From NCBI GenBank assembly GCA_009746045.1, contig RPFO01000111.1, positions 261,001 to 325,000 on the forward strand: a stretch of 64,000 bases of DNA, in the 5' to 3' direction. Under the pieces are notes generated by a model, which saw only the letters and a program-made list of their open reading frames with translations, had not been told where the DNA came from and ran no database searches. The DNA comes from Mesostigma viride (taxonomy: Eukaryota > Streptophyta > Mesostigmatophyceae > Mesostigmatales > Mesostigmataceae). The translations under genes were made by a program, and so were the position numbers. Of the stretch, positions 34,801 to 44,000 are shown piece after piece (positions within the stretch are counted from its first letter, which is position 1; each line of letters begins with the position of its first letter).

Positions 34801-35844
34801 CGCGTGCTGGACGTACCCGTGAGGGACGGAGCGTGGGATCGACGGTGCGGCGGGCCGGTGCGAGCGCGCTATGGTGCGTTTTGCAAACACCTTCTTTTCA
34901 TTTTCCTCAACACTATATTGCATAATCGTACTGCTGCAACATTCTGTCTCAAGGATCTGGAATGATGGGGGGAAATGATGACCATGCTACTTGGCTGTGC
35001 ATGTAACACGGGATTGCTTGGACGCCACGTGAATTAATAAAGCATGGCATCAACCAACGTTGTTGTCTTAATCTATAAAATGAATATACATCGTAAGGCT
35101 CACAGGTGCTACATTGCTGGACAAATTGGAAATTTAAGTTGACGCAGCTCAGGCATGCTAACGACAGTGAGAACTGCATGCTGGCATAGCTAGTGAAAAT
35201 TATTGCTAGTAGTAAACAATTATAAGCTGTAGTGCCTAGTAATGTACATTACTGTGGCACGTACCATCTCTGAACTTTGCAAATGTAACCTGTGGCGAAG
35301 ACCTCCTCGCCACAAGCTGCGGCATGTTGCTGTCGTGGCAAGGTTGGAGGGAAGTAGGGATTGGAGATGCCGATTCACAGCGTGAATGTTGTTCCACAAA
35401 GTAGGCCCCGGCGCACTACGACAATTGTCGAGATCGAATTGGAAATGCAGCGTCAAAAAGCATATGCAAAACAAAAAAGATCGTCTGCACAATGTCGGCT
35501 TACCGATGATTGCCGCTTAGCACGCGTGAGCAAGAAGATTACATGCACTGGACACCAGATGCCGGCGACGTGGTCTGTGTCGCACGAATTGTGCGAACGG
35601 ATGACGACGAGCCCCAGGCAACGTTATTGCTTGAGGGTATGAAGGGGACGGGACTGCAACCTGCAACTATCGATGCATGGGCTTCACCCCGCGCATGTAG
35701 ACATCTCTAGCGTGTATAACATCCTCAGGATTAAACGCTTCGCCGGGCTGGCCAGCTTATGGTCAATGCAAGTGCTTGTCGCTCCCTACCAGCACCTACA
35801 AGTCAACAGGCTTCCGGAATCGAACACGAAAAGGCTGCAGGCTA
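34801..35844. other. Right part of copy 1 unit, no firm gene
   Basis: On the minus strand 35324-35266 reads from an ATG (MPQLVARRSSP...) to a good donor GATG|GTACGTG and could be a first exon of the transposase-like gene, whose next exon would follow the acceptor at about 33725. On the plus strand small frames at 35361-35642 and 35510-35710 (the second with GDVVCVARIVRTDDDEP) could be exons of a short divergent gene. I cannot join them convincingly. The segment continues at 51214 after CACTA-3. Confidence 0.3.
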
Positions 35845-35869
35845 CACTAGGAACTCGGTTGCCGTAAAA

Positions 35870-36013
35870 AATACCACTTTTATCACTTTTTATCACTTTT
35901 TATCACTTTTTATCACTTTTTATCACTTTTTACCACCCAAAACCACCCAAAAGGTGGTATAAAGTGGTAAAAAGTGATAAAAAGTGGTAAAAAGTGATAA
36001 AAAGTGATAAAAA
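35870..36013. repeat. Left subterminal TTTTTATCAC/GTGGTAAAAA array of CACTA-3
   Basis: Tandem TTTTTATCACTT motifs turn to the inverse AAGTGATAAAAAGTGGTAAA across a centre near 35940, giving a palindromic array. The right end (about 50850-51195) carries matching TTTTTACCACTT arrays. These are probable accessory-protein binding sites. Confidence 0.8.
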
Positions 36014-36533
36014 TCGTGGTTCTCTGAACATAGTTTCTTTATAGTGAGATGGAAGGGTAGCCGCTATAGCTAGGTTATTGGGTTCACGTGACAAACCTTT
36101 TGAGGCCGGTGCGGCCTGATCCGGATCAGTCGTGGCCAAAGCTTTGGCCAGTTTTTTCTTGGCCAGGTGGCAGGAGCTACGTTGAGATATAAACCTGCCA
36201 CTGTCTAGGTTTCTTGGCTCATGGCGTAGTGATTAACTAGATCTAGATTCTTTCTCTCACGCAATATGTGACCTAATAGCCCCGGCAGCCTTACGTAAGC
36301 TGCCGGCAATTAGAACGCCACATTGCGTCATTTGTTCAGACGCAACATTTGCGTGGCGAAAAAATGCCGTCCGGGCCAAGGCCGCATGACACGCAAAAAA
36401 GGACAAAAACAAACCCACCTAGCTAAGGTCGGCCTCTTTTCTTTTCACGAGGGCGGCGACAGCAAGCCAGGGGAAACGAACCTCTGGTTTGACGAACCTG
36501 TACTGTCGGAGCCATTTTTGGCCCTGAGCAGCA

Positions 36534-37589
36534 ATGCCGAAGGGGCGCAAAGCTACAGGAGGGCAGGCAGCGCGCGGGGAGGACGGGACGCCCACACCGC
36601 GGGCTGCTGCCGCCAGTCACGCGCCAGTCGCCTTCAGCGCCAAAAAGAAGCAGCTCGCCACTCTGCTCGCCAAGTGCATCAGCCCCGCAGAGGCGGTGGG
36701 GGCAGTCGAGCAGGTCTTCGGTGCCGAGGACTGGGTGACGGACGCCAGCTCGTGGAGCTCGAGCCAGCTGAAGTCTGTCGTGCAGTTGCTGGCCGATCAC
36801 GTTGATGTTGGCGACGTGTTGGACGCACGTGACCCAAACGGAACGTTGGTGGCAAAACTGCTGGCCGTGGCAGATCTCGCGGCGGACGAGGAGGAGGATC
36901 AGGCGCTGCCACCAACGACACCTGCGCAGCGAAAAATGGCCAAGCCGAAAGGCGCGGCCAAGGTTTCGGCAGGTGGGGGGGCTGTCGGAAAGGAAATGAG
37001 GGCGAGGTTGGCGACATTCGTTGGGGCACCTCCGGAAACCGAAAATCAGGACGACGAGGAGGACGAGGAGGGGGAGGTCGCAGCCGAGAAATTCATGCAA
37101 GGTTTGAAGGCAGCGCTGGGAGGAATGGAGGGGGCGGGAAGCCACTTCAAGGCCTCGAAAGGGGTGGCGCTGCCAAGCCGAGCCAAGAGCGTGAAATATC
37201 GGGTTTCGGAGCGGGTGCTGCCGGGGGTGTTGGAGGACGCCAGCGACAATGGGATGGGAATCCGGTCGTGGGTCATGACGGTAAAGCCTGGAAATTGGCG
37301 GAACATGGAGAACAGGAAAATTGTCATGAACATTGCATTGGCCATGGACACCCTTCTCAAGGAGCTGGGCTCAGCAGCCGGGGAGCTTGTGGGCATGGAG
37401 TACCTAATGAGGGTGGTGGCGGCCTTGCTGCAGGTGGAAGGGCAAGGAGGGGGGGGGTGGAAGGTGGCCAGCCACCTCCTGCCATTGGGGGAGGAGGCTG
37501 CACTGTCAGCCACCCCGGCTGTCAAGGCAGCTCTCCAAACTGCCATCCTCTTGGACAAGCTCAGCAAGGCTCAACAAGTAGGGAAATAG
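36534..37589 (+). CDS. Gag-like ORF1 of YR retrotransposon
   Basis: This 351-codon frame starts MPKGRKATGGQ. It has a basic, Ala-rich N-terminus, an acidic stretch (around ENQDDEEDEEGE, residues 164-176) and a helical C-terminal region (around MNIALAMDTLLKELGS). It precedes RT as Gag does in DIRS-order elements. I find no zinc knuckle and assign it by position and composition. It overlaps the pol frame, which is in -1 relative to it, so pol could be reached by frameshifting or by a separate start. Confidence 0.6.
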   Translation: MPKGRKATGGQAARGEDGTPTPRAAAASHAPVAFSAKKKQLATLLAKCISPAEAVGAVEQVFGAEDWVTDASSWSSSQLKSVVQLLADHVDVGDVLDARDPNGTLVAKLLAVADLAADEEEDQALPPTTPAQRKMAKPKGAAKVSAGGGAVGKEMRARLATFVGAPPETENQDDEEDEEGEVAAEKFMQGLKAALGGMEGAGSHFKASKGVALPSRAKSVKYRVSERVLPGVLEDASDNGMGIRSWVMTVKPGNWRNMENRKIVMNIALAMDTLLKELGSAAGELVGMEYLMRVVAALLQVEGQGGGGWKVASHLLPLGEEAALSATPAVKAALQTAILLDKLSKAQQVGK

Positions 37590-40500
37590 AATCCCAGCGG
37601 GACCGCTCCCTTTTCCCGCTGCCATACCCACTTAGGCCAGCGTACACCGCGTGGGGCAGGGTGAGATCGGCACGCCGGCGACAGCGTGCCACGCGCCGCC
37701 ACCGCGAGTACACACTGCAATGCAAGGTAGTGCGTTGGCTTAATTGGCTGTGGGGAGGGGGGCAAGACCCTCCTCCTAACCCTAGAGGGGCGTGCTCTAA
37801 GGGGAGGGAGGAGGCCCTTGCGAGGGTCAAGAGGCACTGCACCTGGCACAGTCGCCGCGTAGGGGGCGTTGCGACAGGCCAGGAGCAAGAAGGTGCTGAT
37901 GCAATATATGGGAAGCAGAATAAGTATGAACAACTGCGCGCGGACGCGGTGAGTCTACCAAAGGCGGAGGTGGCGGGGAAGGCACGGCTGCTCGACCTGT
38001 TGGCTATGCGGCCGAGCTGGCGGGAGATATATGCCAGCGAAGAGAACTGCATCAAGCCAGCGGTCGTGGCGAGCGCAAAGTATTGGAATGTGCCCAAGCC
38101 CAGCCGGGGATGCTCCATGGCTGAATGGGGCAAGCTCATGAGCCGGGCAGCGGGCGTGGGCATGGTGGCGTTCCGGGAGAGGCGGCCCAAGTGGGTGGAT
38201 GGCTGCTTTGGAGTGGCCAAGGGGGTGGGTGAGCTTCGGTTCATCGTCAACAGGAAGCTGGGCAACCTGCTGTGGGTGGACCCCCCCAAGATCCTGCTAC
38301 CCCACCTGGGCATCCTCGTGGAGGTCTACATCAAAGGCTGGTGCTACTGCGCCAAGAGCGACCTCGTGTCATACTACTATTCCATCGAGGTGCCCGAGTG
38401 GTGGTGGGACTACCAAGGGCTTCCTAGTGTGTGGTCGACTAGCGTAGGTCTGGCAGGGCCCAGGCGGAAGGTGTGGCCCGTGCTCAAGGTGCTGGCCATG
38501 GGACATTCCCATGCGGTGGCGCTGGGGGAGGCCATCCATGAGATGGTGCTCTACATGACCGGTGCCCTGGATCCGAGGCGCCAGGTCAACTACCTCTCAA
38601 GCGCAGGTGAGCTCACCTTGGTGCGCGACGAGTGTGGCCAGCCACTGCGCTTGGCCATCGAGTACAAGGAGGAGCGCGCCGGGGAGCTTCAGATTGACCT
38701 GGAAAACCCCCCTGCCCCCATGCTGTCCATCACTATTGATGACTTGGTGGCCAGCAACGGGCGGACCTGCGAGGCGGTGAACCAGCTCATCACGCGCGCT
38801 ATTGAGGAAGGCTACCTCCCTAACAACCTTGTGCCGTCTAAGGAGAAGACTAAGATGGCGAGCCTGGAAGGGGACGAGCTAGAAGCCCTAGGGGTGGTGC
38901 ACCGACGGAACGGCGTGCTGGAACCAACGGTCAAGCAGCTCAACCTTGTGATCGCCCACACGCAGGCTATACTCACTCGAGGCCGAGCTACGGCCGAGGG
39001 GCTGGCTGCCGTCTTGGGGCGGTGGTTGTGGCTGCAGATGTTAAGCCGCAGCTGCTTGTCCATTTGGCAGCAATGTTTCAAATTCATCAGCCTGCAAGGG
39101 TGGGGGCAGCGATCCTGGGTGCTGTGGGCCGGGGTGCGGGAGGAGTTAGAGTGTGCCCTGGCCTTGGCTCCCATGCTAAGGGTTGACCGAAGCGCACCTT
39201 TGGCCCGTGAGGTGGTTGCATCTGACGCGTCCACCTACGGGCAAGGTGTCGTGTACGCAACCATGGAGCCGGGCGATGTGACGGAGCTGGCGAGGGCACG
39301 AGAGGTGCGGGGGTACCCGACTTTGCTCATACCAAGTGAGGTGGCCTACGCTGGCCCTAGGCCACTGAGCGCGCGGGCGCAACAAGCAATCACTAGCCAG
39401 CAATGGCGGGTTGGGGTCCGGAGTCGTTGGCGGGATCCGGGGATGCACATCAACGAGAAGGAGGTGCGGGCTGCAGTGAAGGGCGTGGAGAGGAGTGCGC
39501 GCAGCTTGGCAAACCGAGGCAAGCGGGTGGTGAGGTTGGTGGACTCCACCGCGGCGTTGGGCTGCTTGGCTAAGGGGCGGTCCTCATCCCACAAGCTCAA
39601 CAAGCAGTGCCGCCGCTTGTGCGCGCTGACCCTCGCCACGGGGAGTCGTTCCCAGTGGGTGTGGACGCCGAGTGCACTTCAACCAGCCGATGGCGTTTCT
39701 CGCGGCCAATCCATGGCGACTTTCTTGGCAGGCTGGGTGCGCGACCTGACCGCGGAAGGCATCCATCCTAACCCGGGGCCCCCTGCACCTGTTAGCTACC
39801 TTCCATTGCTAGAGGGGAAAGTAAAGCCGGCTACTTTGCTGGCCTACCGTCGTGGTCTTGATTCCCTCTTGACTTGGTGGGAGGCTGGTGGGCGGGCGGA
39901 CGGGTCATCGTCACGAGCTGACACCCTTGAGGAGACATTTTGTGCGTATGTCGCCTGGGCTCATTTTCGGGGGTACAGCCGCCAAGTGTGTGTCAATGCC
40001 TTGATGGGGTTGCAACTTTATTATCCCGGTATGGTGAAGCGGTGGGACTTGGCCCGTGGCGTCCTCGCTGGGTGGAAAACACTTGTGCCCCCCCGTGCCC
40101 CTCCTCCCATTCCATGGGAGGCGGCGTTTGCACTTGCCAGCACGATGGTCATGCAAGGTCAGCGCCTTGCGGGCCTGCTGGTTGTCATCGTGTTCCGCCA
40201 TTACCTGCGAATCTCGGAGGCGCTGAACCTCCGTGTTGGCCATGTGCGCCTCCAGCCTGACGTTCGGCTTGGGCCGGCTCAACGGGGCGCCCTACTGCTG
40301 AGGTCTACCAAGACCTCTAAGGGCAAGACTCAGTCAGTGGTGGTAGAAGATGTGATGTCTGAAACCATCCTCCGTCACTGCATCGCGGGTAAGCACGCTT
40401 GGGAGGCCGTGTTCCCTTTCACCTACCCGCAATTCCGGCGCATTTGGCAGGCTGCGAGTCAGGCCTTGGGGGTCGCCCAGATTTTCACCATTCACGGGCT

Positions 40501-40714
40501 GCGGCATGGAGGTGCCACTCACGATTTCCTCGCGGGTCGCAGCATGGGGGACATCCAGGGCCGGGGGCGCTGGCTTAGCAGCTCCACGGTTGCCCATTAT
40601 GTGGGCTTGCACCGCAGTTTGGAGGTGCAGCTGCCTGAGGTTATTCTTCGGGCCATGGCCGCCTGCCCCCCTCGGGCCTGGCGGTATAAAGTAAAAGGTG
40701 GTATAAAGTGGTAA
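37268..40714 (+). CDS. pol: RT-RNase H-tyrosine recombinase polyprotein of YR retrotransposon
   Basis: The open frame is 1148 codons, though functional sequence starts near residue 120-200. RT motif A is seen in KSDLVSYYYSIEVP (about residue 362) and motif C in SITIDDLV (about 488-495, IDD in place of YxDD). RNase H carries ASDAST (about 651), NEKEVRA, LVDSTAAL and PADGVSR, giving the D-E-D-D set. The recombinase has RISEAL (Arg about 981), a Lys in TKTSKGKT, HGLRHG (His about 1076), GRGRW and the nucleophile Tyr in HYVGL (about 1111). Between RNase H and recombinase is EGIHPNPGP (residues 830-838), like a 2A/LINE-type NPGP motif. The last about ten residues are read from flanking repeat, so the native stop is missing. 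Reverse transcription and site-specific integration would be its activities. Confidence 0.88.
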   Translation: MGHDGKAWKLAEHGEQENCHEHCIGHGHPSQGAGLSSRGACGHGVPNEGGGGLAAGGRARRGGVEGGQPPPAIGGGGCTVSHPGCQGSSPNCHPLGQAQQGSTSREIESQRDRSLFPLPYPLRPAYTAWGRVRSARRRQRATRRHREYTLQCKVVRWLNWLWGGGQDPPPNPRGACSKGREEALARVKRHCTWHSRRVGGVATGQEQEGADAIYGKQNKYEQLRADAVSLPKAEVAGKARLLDLLAMRPSWREIYASEENCIKPAVVASAKYWNVPKPSRGCSMAEWGKLMSRAAGVGMVAFRERRPKWVDGCFGVAKGVGELRFIVNRKLGNLLWVDPPKILLPHLGILVEVYIKGWCYCAKSDLVSYYYSIEVPEWWWDYQGLPSVWSTSVGLAGPRRKVWPVLKVLAMGHSHAVALGEAIHEMVLYMTGALDPRRQVNYLSSAGELTLVRDECGQPLRLAIEYKEERAGELQIDLENPPAPMLSITIDDLVASNGRTCEAVNQLITRAIEEGYLPNNLVPSKEKTKMASLEGDELEALGVVHRRNGVLEPTVKQLNLVIAHTQAILTRGRATAEGLAAVLGRWLWLQMLSRSCLSIWQQCFKFISLQGWGQRSWVLWAGVREELECALALAPMLRVDRSAPLAREVVASDASTYGQGVVYATMEPGDVTELARAREVRGYPTLLIPSEVAYAGPRPLSARAQQAITSQQWRVGVRSRWRDPGMHINEKEVRAAVKGVERSARSLANRGKRVVRLVDSTAALGCLAKGRSSSHKLNKQCRRLCALTLATGSRSQWVWTPSALQPADGVSRGQSMATFLAGWVRDLTAEGIHPNPGPPAPVSYLPLLEGKVKPATLLAYRRGLDSLLTWWEAGGRADGSSSRADTLEETFCAYVAWAHFRGYSRQVCVNALMGLQLYYPGMVKRWDLARGVLAGWKTLVPPRAPPPIPWEAAFALASTMVMQGQRLAGLLVVIVFRHYLRISEALNLRVGHVRLQPDVRLGPAQRGALLLRSTKTSKGKTQSVVVEDVMSETILRHCIAGKHAWEAVFPFTYPQFRRIWQAASQALGVAQIFTIHGLRHGGATHDFLAGRSMGDIQGRGRWLSSSTVAHYVGLHRSLEVQLPEVILRAMAACPPRAWRYKVKGGIKW

Positions 40715-40935
40715 AAAGTGATAAAAAGTGGTAAAAAGTGATAAAAAGTGATAAAAAGTGATAAAAAGTGATAAAAAAGCGACTTTTACCACCTAAAACA
40801 CGGCCACGGAGGTGGTAAAAGTGGTAAAAGGTGGAAAACGGTGGTAAAAAGTGGTAAAAAGTGGTAAAAAGTGGTAAAAAGTGATAAAAAGTGGTAAAAG
40901 TGGTAAAAGTGGCCAAAGTGGTAAAAAGAACACCA
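40690..40935. repeat. Second GTGGTAAAAA/GTGATAAAAA array
   Basis: The array begins with the same about 65 bases that end just before 36014, then a centre AGCGACTTTTACC, then more GTGGTAAAA units. It looks like the interior part of the CACTA-3 left subterminal zone, separated from the rest by the YR element. Confidence 0.8.
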
Positions 40936-41093
40936 CGACGAGCACAAAAGTGGTAAAAAATACAAGGGCTGAACCGACAACAAGTCAGTTTAGGCCCAAA
41001 CAATGAATGATGCATCTTTATTCAACATAATATCGGCATGATTACACTTGTGTGCAGCATCTAATGAGGCCGCAAAATGCTGGCGCAGCAGCA

Positions 41094-44000
41094 TCAATCA
41101 GAATCATCCTTGGCATCACTACCGTTAAAATCACTGTCATTCCCCTCGTTGCTAGAGGTTTGTTCTCTATAGTCCCTGACCGTGCGCGCGCGTGCACTTG
41201 TGCGCAACGGGGGCATGGGCTCCTTCCCCTTGTGTGATGCAGACGCCAAAGCCTCAGATTTCTTCTTTCTCTTGCGAGGCGGGGCTGCGCGTGAGGGCTC
41301 TGCCGCCGTGGTTGCCGGCGCGGGCTGCCGTTCAGCGGGCGGCTTCTTTTTCTTGCGAGGCGGGGCTGCGCGTGAAGGTCCTGCCGCCGTGGTTGCCGGC
41401 GCGGGCTGCCGTTCATCGGGCGGCTTCTTTTTCTTGCGCGGCGGGGCTGCGCGTGAAGGTCGTGCCGCCGTGCTGGATGGCGCGGGCGACGGATCAGCGG
41501 GCGGCGGTTCAGCGGGCGGCCGTTCAGCGGGCGGCTCAGGTGGGAAGTACCTGATGTCTTCCTGCCACCTTGTCGCCGTGCTTTGGAAAAACTCGTTCTC
41601 CAAAGCCCACCCGGTTGCCAGGTGACGGGGCAGCTTGCAGTGAATGACCGAAAGCTGGGGCTGATGCCGTGGGTCCAGCACAAACCCAACAGAGCTAACA
41701 GATGTTGGCCACACTAGCTTTGCCGTGCGTGGTGCCTCGGCGCTGCGGACCAACACCAAGCGTTGATCCCGAATGTAAGCCACCTCCGATGCATCGAAAA
41801 GCTCTACTCTCAGCACAAGCTGTTGAGTCCACTGCCCCACCGGCTGCACCAGCTTCGCCACGAGAATGTGGGTCAGGTAGCCGTACTGAGTGCTGCTTCC
41901 CTCCTTATGGTAGGCTACACCACAGTTTGCAGTCCGCCATGCTTGCTTCCTGTCAGCTTCTTTTGTCCGGTAATTGAAACCGTACAAGTGCACCCTATCA
42001 TACTCCTCAGCCTTGAGCTGCACGCCGGCTGCTGCAGCCTGGACAAGCTCCGGGACCAGCGGCTGCTGGTTGAGTCCGATCCAATCTTTGAGCCATGAGA
42101 GGTCGCTGCACAAGGGCCGCCTGCATGCACATCATATACAAAGCAAGATAGCAATGCAAGAAAAAAAAAATTAGAATAACGGCAGTAGTCCTTGGAAATC
42201 AGATGAAGTTCCATATACTGAAAGAAAATCAGCTCAAAGAATAGCAACTTACAATAATAGGACAGCGGCGTCTTACCAGTAGGCCTCATCGCCGTTGACT
42301 TCGGGATCTTTGTACTCCGCATTGGGCAGCGCATACTCCAACAAAATCGAGCCCACTTCATCAGATTCCGCGGCGGTGAAAGTGTAGAAATTCTTGCGGC
42401 TGCGCCCCCCCAACTCGACCTTCTTGGACGGGTCTGCGTGGATGACGTCCCAGATGTAGTAGCGGTCTTTTGGCTGAAAGACAAAAAAGAAAGCAAACAA
42501 GACATTGCAAGCAGCGCACACAAATATGCACAGAAATTAGCTGCATGCAGCACAAGACCGGGCCACAAGCAGCGCGTACATAACACTAAATCTGCACACA
42601 AATCCATAAAAAAAAAAAAATCGGTCACTAGCGTGTACTTACCATCCCGGTTTTCACCATGTGATAGGCCAGATGGGTCAGCGCCTCAGACTTGCGATAT
42701 GCTCCGTCCATGGAGCACTCCACATTGACGTTGGACAGCTTAGCTTTCGTGATGGCCCCCATCATCCGCTCGCCCGACGCCATGGTGCGGGTGTCACATC
42801 GACCCAACAAGGGGATTTGCTGGGCCAGGTGGGCCATCATATGAACAGATTTTGCCATCTCAGACGCTGGCGCTATACGCTCCATCGCCACTGCAGCAAG
42901 CAAAAACATCTCGCCGCAGTCATCCAACTGCTGCTGAGTCGCCGGGCCGCTAGAAAACACAAAGTCCCAGGCCGCTGATTGAAGGAGAAATGCTTGCCGT
43001 GCATCGTCATCTAACCGCCCACGCAAGATGGTCGGGAGTTGCTTGCAAAAGTAGAGGATCTTGTCACGCGTCTTGGATTTTTCAGTACTCTTCGCATCGC
43101 AGAGCAAGCCACTGATCCGGCCGGTGAAGTAGTCGGGTAGGCTATGCGCCATGATGTCATCGAGACCTGCGCATTACAACCACAAGCAAAAAAATAACAC
43201 ATAGTAGTAACACGACAGCCGAAAAAAATAGTCAGTACTATGTAAATCACACAGACCATAGTCAGTCCTACATATTAAATTTCCAATTTACGGGAAAAAT
43301 AAAAACCCAATGTCACACTTACGCTTGATATCAGCCTTTTCCTCAGCCGTCAGCTGGAACCCGGGGCGCGGTGCTGGCGCCCTCTTCTTCTTGCGGCCTT
43401 TCTTCGGTGGACTTTGGTGGTCTCCCTCCGGTGGTGGGTCTCCCTCCGGTGGTGGGTCTCCCTCCGGTGGTGGGTCTCCCTCCGGTGGAGGGTCTTCATC
43501 AGGCCGCCACAGCTCCGGGTTCAGACCGAGGACCTTCAGCCTGCCACGAAGTGACCCGGTCGCCATAGCCTTCCCTGCATATAGTACAAACAGAAAAATA
43601 TATATATATATATATATTACACGTTCCGATTTGGCACCCGGCTCTAATCATATGCGCACCAAGGAGATGCTCATATTCGATCATATTCATATCGATATTT
43701 GCACCAACGAGATGCTTATATTCGATCATATTCATGCATACGGGTGTTCCGAGCCTAGTGATTCGTCCTCGCCCCAAGAGGCTAGGTTTTAGTTAGGTTA
43801 ATATTGTGCGGAAACCTTTTTGCCACTTGGGCTACTCAGGTTCCGCACAATATTACCGGCGATAACCACTCGCCGGACACTCAAGTCCGTGCCTGGGCGT
43901 GCCTGTGGGTGACCCTGACTACGTCGAAGAGGAGCTCCGGGCCACCGTGGAACAGCGCACCCATGTCCTTGAGACTTGGGCGCGCCTCAAGGACCCCCAG

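Larger units (their letters stand above)
36014..40714 (+). mobile_element. YR retrotransposon (PAT/Ngaro/DIRS-like), nested in CACTA-3
   Basis: The body starts TCGTGGTTCTCTGAACATAG at 36014, close to the A1 start of the split-repeat element at 16208-18003. It carries a Gag-like ORF (36534-37589), then RT, RNase H and tyrosine recombinase in one frame (to 40714). It is flanked by about 65 identical bases of the CACTA-3 subterminal array (before 36014 and from about 40692). There is no B1A2-B2 repeat at its 3' side, so the right end appears lost or exchanged, and the pol frame now reads a few codons into the array. No target duplication other than that array is seen. Confidence 0.8.

Noticed and set aside
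33731-34965. His/Pro/Cys and Gly/Trp-rich ORFs on both strands
   Set aside because: Products of the CACCC/GCATGC minisatellite.
36423-37145. 240-codon minus-strand ORF
   Set aside because: Shadow of the Gag-like ORF1 on the opposite strand, with no motif.
37561-38313. 250-codon minus-strand ORF
   Set aside because: Antisense of the pol frame in GC-rich DNA.
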